Below, one piece after another: positions 27,626-40,204 of a stretch of 64,000 nt of DNA. Both the position numbers and the translations under genes were made by a program. Source of the DNA: Ficedula albicollis (Eukaryota > Chordata > Aves > Passeriformes > Muscicapidae); assembly GCF_000247815.1 (NCBI RefSeq), contig NC_021680.1, positions 3,370,110-3,434,109 of the forward strand, in the 5' to 3' direction. Position 1 is the first letter of the stretch; the number at the start of each line of letters is the position of its first letter. The notes under the pieces are model-generated. The model ran no database searches, was not told the origin of the DNA, and worked only from the letters and a program-made list of their open reading frames with translations.

Positions 27626-27768
27626 CAACTTACCAATCATATTCGGGATACCCTGCCAGCCTTCAGAAGCAAACTCCAGAGCCAGCTGCTTTCTATAGAA
27701 CATGAAGTAGAGGTATACAAAAACTTCAGACCAGAAGATCCCACCAGAAAAACAAAAGCCCTGTTGCA
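27626..27768 (+). CDS. DNM3: DNM3 exon 7 (stalk, start of middle domain)
   Basis: This 143-bp exon lies between GCCTTTTAG and GTGAGT. It reads [20 protein letters not shown], then [20 protein letters not shown] and RKTKALLQ, about residues 284 to 331. It is the start of the middle/stalk region that drives dynamin self-assembly. The last glutamine codon is split: CA here, G at the start of exon 8. Lengths of exons 7 and 8 together are a multiple of three. Confidence 0.96.
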
Positions 27769-29533
27769 GTGAGTGTCTTTTGTCTGCTTTTCCACTTTGA
27801 ATGGGTTTGTTTTGCCTTTTTTCCCCTTCTTTCTGATTAGTTTAAATTTAAACATTAGGATATTGTTAAGGATTCTTTACACAAGCTCCAAAGAATTCTG
27901 TGTTTGATGTTCCAGAACACTTTATTTATTCTACAATTTCAACAGAATTTTCCCTAAATTAATTTTAGAAATCCTAGAAAAGGGAGAAAGCAGAGCAAGG
28001 AAAAGGCATGAAGATGGGCTGCAGAGATGATCAAAGATAAAAAACTGCTTCTGATTGTTTAGACACATTCTTCTGTCTGCCAAAAAGATGACCTCAGGCA
28101 AGGGAAAGACATTGTGTTGGAAGTCTGTAAGATGAGGAAGCTGGAAGAAGAATAAAGAATGCTTCTTTTTCTGGTATAAAAACTTGGCTGTCCAAAAGAA
28201 CCTAGAGATGGCAAGATCAAAATTAATCAAAGATGGTCATCCTTCATGTGTTGTGCACCTAAGATCCAGAGATCTTTGCTGCAGGAGTTGTCAAAGTTTG
28301 TGCTTTCAGAGAGCAGCGAGGCAAATTCTTGGGGGTTATCATCATCAGTTCTGAACTAGAAAGCTTTTTCACTGCTGAAGTCACTGTCTGGTTTGGGTCT
28401 CATCCACAAAATAAGTGTGTCTGATGAGACGTTGATAACAGTGATGGAATAGAGATGACTGTTCATCTGACTTGGAATCAAGTGGAGGTGGAATCACAGC
28501 CCTGTCTTGATTATGGATTCAGCACCAGGGAGGAAGGACAATGCTGATGCTGTGGATTGAACACCAGCTAGCACTGCTGCTTTGCTGCATCTGCTTCCTT
28601 CCTTGGCCTTTTTCCAGGGGTGTTGTATACTCAGTACTGCCTGTCTTTTCACCTTAAAGATCTGCCATGTTCACTCTCCTTTTTTTTTTTTTTTTCCCTT
28701 CAGTTATAGCCCTCTGTGTTTATATGCAAATAAAATGTATCTCTTAGAGAGGAAGCATGTGAAGGAAGAAGGAGAAGTGTAAAATGTACCCAGCTTTTCT
28801 TTCTTATATGCCTGTTGTCACATTCCTGCTCTGACTGATTTCAGAGGTTTTCAGCATTCTCAGTTCTCTGGTATATATGGCAATAGCACTGGATTGTGAT
28901 AATGTGTAAGTTTGGGGCCAGATTAATTTTTTAATTAAAACTTTGAAATTCAGAGGGGAAAGTAATCAGCTGAGCTAGAAAGGCTTTCTTGAGCCAGATG
29001 AAGACTGATTTACTCTGGTCCAAAAGAGTAGACAATTCCTCATGGCTTTGCTCCAGATGTTTTGGTTGCAAAAAAAGAGGGACATCACCTTTGACTTTTC
29101 CAAGACTGGGAGAACTCTCCTGTGGGTTTTTCTCAATGCTCCTGCTGCAGAAATCAGAGCAGAGCCAAGTAAACTGGAGCTTGTGGTCCTGACACATCAC
29201 CATGTTAGTACTGGTTCTTGGGCTTGCCTTTTGGAATGGGGAAAAGAAGTTCCTTCCCAATCTCCTCTGAATTTTCCAGCACTTGATTCACAACATGCTA
29301 TTAGACTGTACTGCAGGACAGCAGGGATGCAGGGGAATGTGTGCAGGTAGGGATTCTGTGGATTGGCAACTTGGATGAATCAATTATATTGATACTTTTG
29401 GCAATTGCTAAATGCGTTTGAATAGGCAGTACTAGTTGCATCATACTGAAATAAGAGTTAGTAGTTAATGTGCTTAAATTGTTCTGGGTTTTGTTTGTTT
29501 TTTTTCCCTTTCCTCCCCTCCTTTGACATTTAG
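27769..29533 (+). other. DNM3: DNM3 intron 7
   Basis: A 1.8-kb intron with a pure T run near 28,680 and a T-rich tract before the exon 8 acceptor. No coding block or transposon that I can recognise. Confidence 0.88.
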
Positions 29534-29669
29534 GATGGTACAGCAGTTTTCAGTGGACTTTGAGAAAAGAATTGAAGGATCAGGAGATCAAGTTGATACG
29601 CTAGAACTTTCAGGAGGTGCCAAAATCAATCGTATTTTCCATGAACGTTTTCCCTTTGAACTCGTGAAG
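29534..29669 (+). CDS. DNM3: DNM3 exon 8 (stalk)
   Basis: This 136-bp exon lies between TTGACATTTAG and GTATTTATC. It reads [20 protein letters not shown], then [20 protein letters not shown] and FELVK, about residues 332 to 376. This is the stalk helix and the loop leading to the assembly interface; the text [13 protein letters not shown] favours DNM3 over DNM1, which has DTYELSGGARINR. It ends on a codon boundary. Confidence 0.96.
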
Positions 29670-31481
<1,812 letters not shown>

Positions 31482-31620
31482 AACAGGTTTGTTCACTCCA
31501 GATATGGCATTTGAAGCCATTGTTAAAAAGCAGATAGTTAAGCTGAAAGGACCTTGCTTAAAAAGCGTGGATCTGGTGATGCAAGAGTTAATCAACACTG
31601 TCAAGAAGTGCACTAAAAAG
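31482..31620 (+). CDS. DNM3: DNM3 exon 10 (stalk)
   Basis: This 139-bp exon lies between GTCCACAG and GTAGCTTG. It reads [20 protein letters not shown], then [20 protein letters not shown] and KKCTKK, about residues 400 to 445. IVKLKGP and SVDLV...INTVKKC are DNM3-like; DNM1 has a different pattern here. In DNM1 and DNM2 this exon exists as alternative forms 10a and 10b. I see only one form here. It ends on a codon boundary. Confidence 0.96.
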
Positions 31621-32657
31621 GTAGCTTGAACATAGATCTGGTAATGTAAGTAAAATGTAATGGTATAGTACATGATATAAAACCTATCCTGCATTCTATG
31701 CTGTTACAAAAAAATTCTGATTCAGTCACTTGTTGGACAGAGTAGGACTTCTTCAAGTAATTACAACTTCTGCAAAGCTCTCAAAACAATGTAATGATGG
31801 AAAAGTTAATTTTTTTTTATACTTTTGTTTTTGTGGTGGGTGGTGTTTTTGAGTCAAGAGATGCCCTCAGTTTCTTCCTTAGAGCCAAGTTTTCACTTCT
31901 CAGCTGACTGGCTGCTTTTGCTGTCTCACCTGTCCATCTGCCTGTCCCACCATCCCAGTGCAGGGTACCCCATAATAGTAAGTACAAGAGTGGTTCTGGA
32001 ATGTGAGCACAGGTATGATGAGGATGTTGAAAAATATCCTTTTGCATTTTTTCTGGAAAAGAGCAAATTTTTTTATACCGATGAGGAAGTAAAGGAGATG
32101 TTTCTTAAGACTGGAAAGACAAAGAACGTAGAGAAGCAGATTCTCTGGTCTATTTTCAGCAGAGTTTCCAGGTTTTTTTCACTTTTGTCAAAGTCTGAAG
32201 GACATGTCACTTGAATTAACTGTGCAGATGCTCTTCCCAGCAGTATTGGCCAAATTTACCATTGTATCTTGCTTTTTTCAGTATTGTTATGTAAAGATGT
32301 AGCCACAAGGTGGAGCCTTTAAAAAACAAGAAATTTGGAAATCATTTAGAGCACCACTCTAGAATTAGGCCCAGTAGAAGAGAGAGAAACCTCACCCCAG
32401 ATAGACTGTGTTTTGTATCTCCAAAGTGTCTTTTTCTCAGTGTTCCCTGGAGGAAAAGAACAGCAACAAGCCAAGGGTTTAGGTCTCTCCAGTCTCTGAA
32501 AAGCACAAGGAAGGCTTGCTTTGCAGTGTGCTTAACTTCTAGTCCCAAGCATTTATAATATTTGCTTTCTTCCAAAGAGGAAAGCTGGAGGCTGCCCTGT
32601 TTGTGTTCCACTGAAGCCCCTCTGCAGGTGTAAATTTCTATTAATTTTCTGTTTCAG
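31621..32657 (+). other. DNM3: DNM3 intron 10
   Basis: A 1.0-kb intron. I looked for a second, alternative copy of exon 10 and found none. The open frame around 31,825-32,214 shows no dynamin similarity. Confidence 0.87.
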
Positions 32658-32744
32658 TTGGCAACATATCCAAGGTTGTGTGAGGAAACAGAAAGAATTG
32701 TTGCTGGCTACATTCGTGAAAGAGAAGAGAAGACCAAGGATCAG
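32658..32744 (+). CDS. DNM3: DNM3 exon 11 (stalk)
   Basis: This 87-bp exon lies between CTGTTTCAG and GTGAGAA. It reads [20 protein letters not shown] then EREEKTKDQ, about residues 446 to 474. [10 protein letters not shown] is characteristic of DNM3, as DNM1 has LREEMERIVT. The exon is a whole number of codons in phase 0 at both ends, so it could be skipped without a frame change. Confidence 0.96.
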
Positions 32745-34672
32745 GTGAGAATAAATAGGAGATGTGACAGTTTGGGGAAGTGTGTGAGGGAGAATAGTTC
32801 TTATATCCAAAGTACAGTAGGACAGTGAAAGTTTTTTTTTTTTAATAGGCTGCACATTTTAGAGAGGAAGAAAAATTACTTCTTTATACTGAGCTTTGAC
32901 AGAAACTAAAATTGTTACAGAAAGGTTAAGTAGTGTTGGCTTGTTCCTATACCAGTGTGCCAACTTCTTAGCTGGGCCATTACAGCTCTTTGTGGGAAAT
33001 CAATATTGATTATACAAATGCACACAGGAATAGTTTATTTCTACTTTGTTTCCATGTGTTTTTAACATACCCATCCCATGCACCCACCTCTCTCCCTAAT
33101 TACAGTGAGGTTCACAAACAATTGTACTGGGACCCTTGAGGGAGTGACAAGCTTTCCTTAAAGTTCAAAGAAAGCTAAAAAACAAATAAAAATTCAGAGA
33201 AATTTGGTTAAAGCATTCATCACTCAGCCAAACTTTCCAAATGCAAGAAACTGCAAATCTGAGATTGCATGTGAGAAAATCTAGTGGAAGTGAATTCAGG
33301 AATTATGGTCTGGGGAGTGCAGAGTGTGACAATAGAAATATTTGGGTAAGCAGAGCTCCTAAGCTGTTCTGGACTCCTGGCTCTCTAGTCCTGTCCCTGT
33401 ACAAGTTAGGGAGCTGAGCAGCACATCCTGCTGCTTTAATCTGTGCTGCAAATGTAAACATAGAAGTAATTTAATTAAAAAAATTATTAGCTGGGCTTGT
33501 ACTTGCAGAGACTTCTAGTCAGAGCACTGCTATCTCAAAATTTTGGAGAAAATATAAGTTGTTTAAAATAATTGAGTTTTATTTTCCTTCTCTTCATTGT
33601 ATGCACATACCAAATTTCTCAGAACAAAGAACAAAATAGGGGCTTTTTGTGAATGCCAGAAGTTGATCAAATAGGTCATTGTCACATTCACATCATTATT
33701 TATGATATTAGCAGTTATCCTGAATAAATCAAAACACTAGTGAGAATATTTTCAGAGGTAAGAGAGATGGAGCAAAAACATAGTGGAGAGTGAGGCATCT
33801 GATATCTTCTGGAAATTGTGAAGAATTTGGGAGTGATGCTATATTTGAGGAACTGTGCAGCAATAAGGTTGAAGAGATTAAATGCCACCATTTGGTAAAA
33901 CAGGTTCCTTCCTTGCTCCTGCTGATAAATGAAAGTCTGAAAAGACAGGGGTGAAGTGCAGTCTCATGCATATTCCAGAACCTGTTGGAGGGTGGGAGGG
34001 AATTTTTGCTGATACCTTAGCAAGTTCTTTCCTGATTAGATTGTCAAGGTTGAATCAAATTCTCTGTGGGCTACTGAAGGACTGACAAATGCTGGGTATG
34101 CAAACCATTGTGCTATTTTGTTGTTAGCCCATCTCTCAGTCCAGATGTGCACACCAGAATGGTTGGTACCTGGACTGGACATTTTCTGGGCCAGGACTGG
34201 ATTACTTATCACTTCTTTGTGTGGTACATAAAGAAAGTGTAGGTACCTGCATTTTAGGTTTAAGGTTTAGGTTCTTTGCTGGCTTGGCTTGAACGCTCCA
34301 GATAGATGGAATTTTGCTAAACTTGCAAAATGCAGAGATGGAATCTATGTTATATAATTATTCAAATTCTCTCTGCCCATGTATGATTGATCTTAATGGA
34401 ATGGATAAGGGCCAAGGGAGTGAAAAATGAGGTCTGTTAGGAAAAAAAATAGGAAGAGTGAACAGGACTTCTGCAGTGTAACTTATTAAACAAGCACAGA
34501 AACAGAAGCAGTGGAATTTTGAAAATATTGCTTTTGGCTTGAATAATTATGAAAACAATATTCAGTAATGCAGAGAGCTCAAGAGTTGTGCATTTTTTTC
34601 CTCCCTTCCTTTTCTTCAATCTCTCTCTTCCACCTTACCCATCCAATTTTGCTTTCCTGTCTCCTGTAATAG
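32745..34672 (+). other. DNM3: DNM3 intron 11
   Basis: A 1.9-kb intron of unique AT-rich sequence, with a pyrimidine-rich tract before the acceptor TGTAATAG. I see nothing else. Confidence 0.87.
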
Positions 34673-34743
34673 ATGCTGCTGCTCATTGATATCCAGGTTT
34701 CTTATATCAACACCAACCATGAAGACTTCATTGGCTTTGCAAA
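34673..34743 (+). CDS. DNM3: DNM3 exon 12 (stalk)
   Basis: This 71-bp exon lies between CTGTAATAG and GTAAGTA. It reads MLLLIDIQVSYINTNHEDFI then GFA, about residues 475 to 497, with two bases of the next asparagine codon. It closes the middle domain with the strongly conserved NTNHEDFIGFANAQQR segment shared with exon 13. IQVSYIN favours DNM3; DNM1 has IELAYMN. Confidence 0.96.
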
Positions 34744-37700
34744 GTAAGTATATGGAAAATTTGTTATAAAGACGCGGCCAGGCTTTTTTGTTTATTTGCT
34801 TGGGGTTTTTTTATTATGTTCAGAACACAACTCCTGAAGTGTGACAGTGAAGATCCAGGCTGCAGAGTCCCATACATGCATGACCATGTTCTTTCTCAAT
34901 AGCCACGATGTTGAACTCTGTCCCAGTTGCAGGGGAGTCTTCATCCAGTTCACAGGCCTGGTTTCAGTGAAGCTGGAGCTTATGTCTTAGTCTGGAATCA
35001 CACGTATTTCAGGACCACAGTAATGGATATTGGTGGTCTTTCCACATTGCTATTGATGCATACTTTGGGAGCTGTGATTCTGTGTGAAACAGTTTTGCTC
35101 AGAATAATGGATGTCACTGAATTGTAAGTGTGCCTGCTGTTTGGCTGCAGAGAATAATAGTAGCAGAATGCCCTGCAGGGCCTGGTTTGACGTTCTCCTC
35201 GCTTAATTGAAAAGGCTGTGAGAATATTTTCCAGAATGTTCCCCCTCAGTTTCCAGCAATTTGTGCCTCAGGGACTTCATACCAACATTTTGACACTCGT
35301 AAAAACATTGAAGATGTCTTCACTTTTTGAAGAACAAATGTTCCTTCAGACATATTCATGCCATATTTGCCATAACAGTGGTTGGCATCACAACAGGTTT
35401 CAGCCGTGTGAGATGCTGGCAAAATTGTAAGTGTGCCTGCTGTTTGGCTGCAGAGAATAATAGTAGCAGAATGCCCTGCAGGGCCTGGTTTGACGTTCTC
35501 CTCGCTTAATTGAAAAGGCTGTGAGAATATTTTCCAGAATGTTCCCCCTCAGTTTCCAGCAATTTGTGCCTCAGGGACTTCATACCAACATTTTGACACT
35601 CGTAAAAACATTGAAGATGTCTTCACTTTTTGAAGAACAAATGTTCCTTCAGACATATTCATGCCATATTTGCCATAACAGTGGTTGGCATCACAACAGG
35701 TTTCAGCCGTGTGAGACACTGGCAACACAAATTTTGGCACCACAGTACGTATTTGACTGGCCAATTCTAGTTAGCACTGTAAAGGAAGGTCCACATCTTT
35801 GGCAGTGTGCCTTGAAGGTTTAAAATGGGGAGTTCAGTAATCTGAGAGGGGAGAAGGCAAAGCCAGGCACTGTTTATGAGTTTGGTTTGAGCAACTTTCT
35901 CTAGAATTGTTTGCGGGTCCTAGATATGGTTATCAGTTCTCTTGACAAATGACAGGATGTTGTAGGAATGGTGGCTGGCCTTCTAGAGGTCAAGATAACA
36001 ACCTGCCTGCTATTTACTACTCTTCATCCTTTTCTGACAGGAAAAAGGCTGCTAAAAACACCCCACGTATATTCATGGTGTGTGTTGTGACCTTGGGAAG
36101 TCACATAGTCCCTGCTCAGAGGAGGGTCTGTGCTGAGTTCAGATCAGGCTACTCAGGATTTTGTCCAATCAGATCTGCAGAATTCCCAAAGTTGGAGATT
36201 CTCCAGCCTTCCTATGCTAGCCTCACCTTACTGTGAAAAGGCTTTTCCTTCTGTCAAGTTAGAACTTTCCATATTTTATAGTACTGGATTCTGGAGTTCC
36301 AGGTGTATCTGTAGCTATTTCATTATGTCTCTCCCCTGGAAAAATTCCCCTCATAAGTGCTGCATCTGCAGTCTCCATGGTCCTTGCTGCTGTATCTTTG
36401 CAATTCCCAAGTTCAGTTTCTTGGGAAAGCTGCTTCCTCTTTTGCCAGCTGAGATCTGGAAATCCCTAAGTGCTGTGTATGGGGCATAAGCAGATAACAA
36501 GTGACTCTTGGCTTAAGTTCACTGGTAAGTTTAAGCAAGGGTTTCTCTTGGTTGGAACAGATGGGAAGGAAAGTAGCCTTGTTGACTTCTGCTCAACTAA
36601 AAGAGAAAATTTAGATAGCAAAGAAGAATTTAAAATGTATTTGCTTGAGAGACAAACAGGAGAAATACTAATTTGAAACTGGAAGCGTATTGTTGTTACA
36701 GCAGTTATGTTAGAACTGGTTCATAAATGAAATTAGTTGGGTAGCACAGGGGTTTCTGCAGTATCTAAACATCCTGGACTAGAAATTCCCCAGATTCCCT
36801 GGTGCTTCCTTTCCTTTGCTGAGCCTTCTAGCCCCTTGTCTCATGTGGCTGCAGTAACAGTGTGAGTCCTGTGAACCTTGGTCATAAGAATGAGAGCACA
36901 AGAGATGACAAACTACTCTGCAGCACTGCAGGACCTGAGGCAGGTACAGTGCAATGTGAATTGTCTTGAGAGGGATTTAACAATGCCAGTATTTAGAACA
37001 AATTTGCATAGTTACAAAATTGCAAAATCTTAGTATATTATTGTTTGTCTTGTTTGGCAGAACAAATGGCAAAATTCTGGGCTTGGGTTTGCATTCAGTT
37101 GGTATAACTCAAGAACAGCTACATGCTTCAATCTACATAAAGAGTAATTTGTGTTTAGAGCATTAAGTAGAGGACCAATTGCTGGGCTATTTCTAAAAGG
37201 CTTGAGTTTCTTAGTTAATGGTATAATTAGCTTTTCTAAGGTGATAAAATTAAGAAATCAAACCAGGGATTAGTGCTGTGCCTTCTGTGTGCACTTCATT
37301 TAATCATAATTTATGTTTCAAAGTTTATCAATCCAAAATTAAATGATGCACCAGGGACATGCAGTATTATTTGGTAAAAAGGCTCAGGATGATTGAGCTA
37401 AACACAGTGAGTAGACACATGGAATAAATGTCCTGTGGATATCCTCCCAGACTGCATGTGGACTGCTGGTTTGATAGTGTGGTCCAAAGGGCAGGATCAG
37501 AATTTGGACAAGGGTTGGGTTGGGTGCTTCATCAATTCTTTGGAGCAGCAGCTGTGCACCAAGCAGCAGGATTGGCCACAGGCTCTCATCCAAGCACACC
37601 TCTCTGCCTTTGGAGCTGCTGGCATGTGGGTGCTTTTCTCTTCAGTGAATCAGTGCCTGGTGAAATGGTATAATCTAATCCAAACAAAACTTCCTGTCAC

Positions 37701-38478
37701 CAGTGAAGTGCTGGTGGCTGAGTAGCCAAAGCCTGCTCTCTCCTCCTTCTTCTTTCCAGCAATATTTTAATTTTGTGGCCTAACACAAATCACCACATAA
37801 TGCAGATGCTTTTAGAATTAATGGCCACTTGTTTCGTTTTGAGACAAGGAGTGTGTTTTGTTTCAGGAACTGGGAATACCAAAGTTTAAGAATTGAGAAA
37901 AATATTTTAAATATGGTTTAATTTCAAATGTGCTCTATTCTTATAAGATTTCAGCTTTGAACCAGCCTTATGATGGCTTAATCTATTGGTTATATTTACA
38001 CCCTCAAAGTGCATATAAATATTAGAATAATATCCAAAACAAGCTGTCAAGACAAAGCTATTAAGGAGCCTCCAGCAGGGGAGGATTTTGTTGTACTGCT
38101 CTAAATAACAGAAATGGCTTGCTTTTTGTCTCTTCTGAATATTTATAGAGGCTAATGTTTCCAAAGTTACCCACATGAGCCATAATTCCTCTGTGCTTTT
38201 AGTAACCTTTACCAATGCAAGAAGGATGTTGTTGGAAAGGAGATGATTGGTAGGAGCTGTCTGCTGTGCATGTCCCTTCTGTCCTTAGCAGGCAAATATA
38301 ATCAGAAAGGCAGTTGAAATATGCACATAAATGCAATGATTTTCCTGTGTTTCTTTTGCTGTGTTAATCTAGCTTTCTCTGCTGGAATCAAAAGTAACTA
38401 TTGTTGCTAAAATTATTCCTCAGAAATTGGCTTAGTTCAAGTTTCTTCAGCATAACTCTTTTCCTCTGCTTCCCTTAG
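34744..38478 (+). other. DNM3: DNM3 intron 12
   Basis: A 3.7-kb intron. Its main feature is a two-copy, 303-bp tandem duplication at 35,121-35,726. No coding block of dynamin type is present; the open frames are unremarkable. Confidence 0.87.
35121..35726. repeat. Two-copy tandem duplication, 303-bp unit
   Basis: ATTGTAAGTGTGCCTGCTGT... begins at 35,121 and again at 35,424, head to tail without a spacer. The copies look essentially identical until the second ends near GTGTGAGACACTGGCA, where the first has GTGTGAGATGCTGGCA. It lies wholly in intron 12. Confidence 0.94.
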
Positions 38479-38527
38479 TGCCCAACAAAGAAGCAGTCAG
38501 GTTAACAAAAGTGCAGTGGGAAATCAG
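38479..38527 (+). CDS. DNM3: DNM3 exon 13 (stalk to PH linker)
   Basis: This 49-bp exon lies between CTTCCCTTAG and GTAGGC. Completing the split codon, it reads NAQQRSSQVNKSAVGNQ, about residues 498 to 514. AQQRSSQV is the DNM3 form (AQQRSNQM in DNM1). The following VNKSAVGNQ is the variable linker before the PH domain, and it is a residue or two shorter than the human linker as I recall it. The exon ends on a codon boundary, so exon 13b or exon 14 can follow in frame. Confidence 0.95.
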
Positions 38528-40174
38528 GTAGGCACCTAACAGAGAATGGATAATGGCATGTGCAAGTTAATCCAAGCTGTTTGGTTTTCTTGGCTGCATT
38601 TTCTGTTTTAAGTGTATCATTTACCTTTGTTTGCTTCAAACATACATAAACGTGTCCTCATTGCCTTGTTTTGCTGAACTTTTCCAAGCCACCTGACTTC
38701 CACTGTTACCATCATTTACTTGTTTAGCATTTCTGCTGCTGCTTGCACTGCTGGTGAGTGTCTTCCCTCCCATGCTGTTCAGTGCTTGAATCCCTCCTGT
38801 TACACAGCGGTGTTTTGTCATTAACTGCAAACTTGTGAAATTTCAGAGTCCCAAGTGCTGGTGAGTACTTGCCTGTGTGTGCTTTGTGTCTTTTGCTACT
38901 CCTGATGTCTTCACAGCTGAACAGCAGCAAGTCAGCAAGCAAATGTGGATTTGCCTTTACCTCTTCTGAAACCTTTCTGCTGACATCACACACTTGTTGA
39001 CTATGTACCATAAGCCTTTCTCAAAATAAACTAAGAATAAGTGGTTGATGCTCTCAGATTAATTAGCATCTTCACTGAGATATATTAATGAAATTGTTTC
39101 TTTTTATCACATAAGAATATGGGATTGATTCTGCAAGGTGCTCAGAGCTCCTGAGCCCACCTTCCTTCTCTGCTTTTGTGTGGGCCAAGGGTACACAGTA
39201 CTTGGCAGGATCAGTCCTCTTCTTAATATAAGATGAAATAAGGGAAGTGCTACAATTTGGAGAGTTTCTGCTCACTTTGAGGTTTTTGCAAAGTCTTAAA
39301 CTGAAAGAAATTGTTATGAAACTAGTATATCCTTGAGAATGAAATAAAAAATAGTAGTAAAAATAAGACAATTAAATTTTGTATAATTATTGGACATCTT
39401 CCTGCTATTTTCACGTGCAATTTGGTCAAACAATAGTCGGGAGGTTTCACCTCCTGATCAAGGTTTTCAAATGTGACCGCTGAGGTTAGATCCAAGCGAT
39501 ACACCTGGGATTTCAGCAAGTGTCCTATACTGCTGCTGTTGCAGACAAGAGTTCTTGGCAAGAGTTCTAGTCGTCTTTTTGGGACTAGAAATTCAATCTC
39601 TTCCTCTCACCAAGAAATTGCTAGTTATTTTCAAGATATTTCTTAAAATAATCCAGCAGCTTCTTGGATGTGATGGTTCCCCACAGCCTGACCAGCATGA
39701 GTGGCATTTTTGATGTAATATATGGTTTGGATTAAAATGAAAAAAAAAAAAACCCAAAAAAAACAACTGGAAGGTCTAAACACTGCAATGGCTTCAAAGA
39801 GCAGCCTCTCCCCTCTGAGGAGAGATTTCCTTCTTATCTAGCTGTGCCGGAACATGTGTCAAACACAATGACTGTCATCACTTTGGAGTGTCCCATAAAA
39901 GGAAAAGCAACCAATTATCTGGTTTTGAAGAATACACAAATAAAAGGAATGATTTTTTAATTGAGTGAATGTTTTCTCTCTAAAGAAGTGAAGAAAAAGC
40001 TTGGCGTTTTAAATTCAATGTTGAAATTTGGTTACTTTTGTGGTATAAAGGACTTTGCTGAACCTTTTATTGTAGAGATAATAAACAAATGTTTGTAAGT
40101 TGATTGTTTGGAGTTGAAAAGAATGAGAGAATGTTTCTGAAATAAAACTTCATTTTTGCAATTTGCTATTTCAG
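38528..40174 (+). other. DNM3: DNM3 intron 13
   Basis: A 1.6-kb intron with an A-rich stretch near 39,740. Nothing else recognisable. Confidence 0.86.
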
Positions 40175-40204
40175 GGAACCAATCTACCGCCTTCAAGGCA
40201 AATT
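40175..40204 (+). CDS. DNM3: DNM3 micro-exon 13b (optional 10-residue insert)
   Basis: This 30-bp block lies between CTATTTCAG and GTACGA. It encodes GTNLPPSRQI, which I recognise as the optional insert found between GNQ and VIRKGWL in some DNM3 isoforms. It is in frame at both ends, so it can be included or skipped. The donor GTACGA departs from the consensus, consistent with regulated inclusion. It is too short to be found by open-frame length. It adds a proline-containing spacer between the stalk and the membrane-binding PH domain. Confidence 0.9.

Noticed and set aside
31825..32214. 129-codon open frame in intron 10, considered as an alternative exon 10b
   Set aside because: It lacks the dynamin exon 10 pattern (TPDMAFE...KKC) and has no suitable splice borders. 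DNM3 is not known to have the 10a/10b pair.
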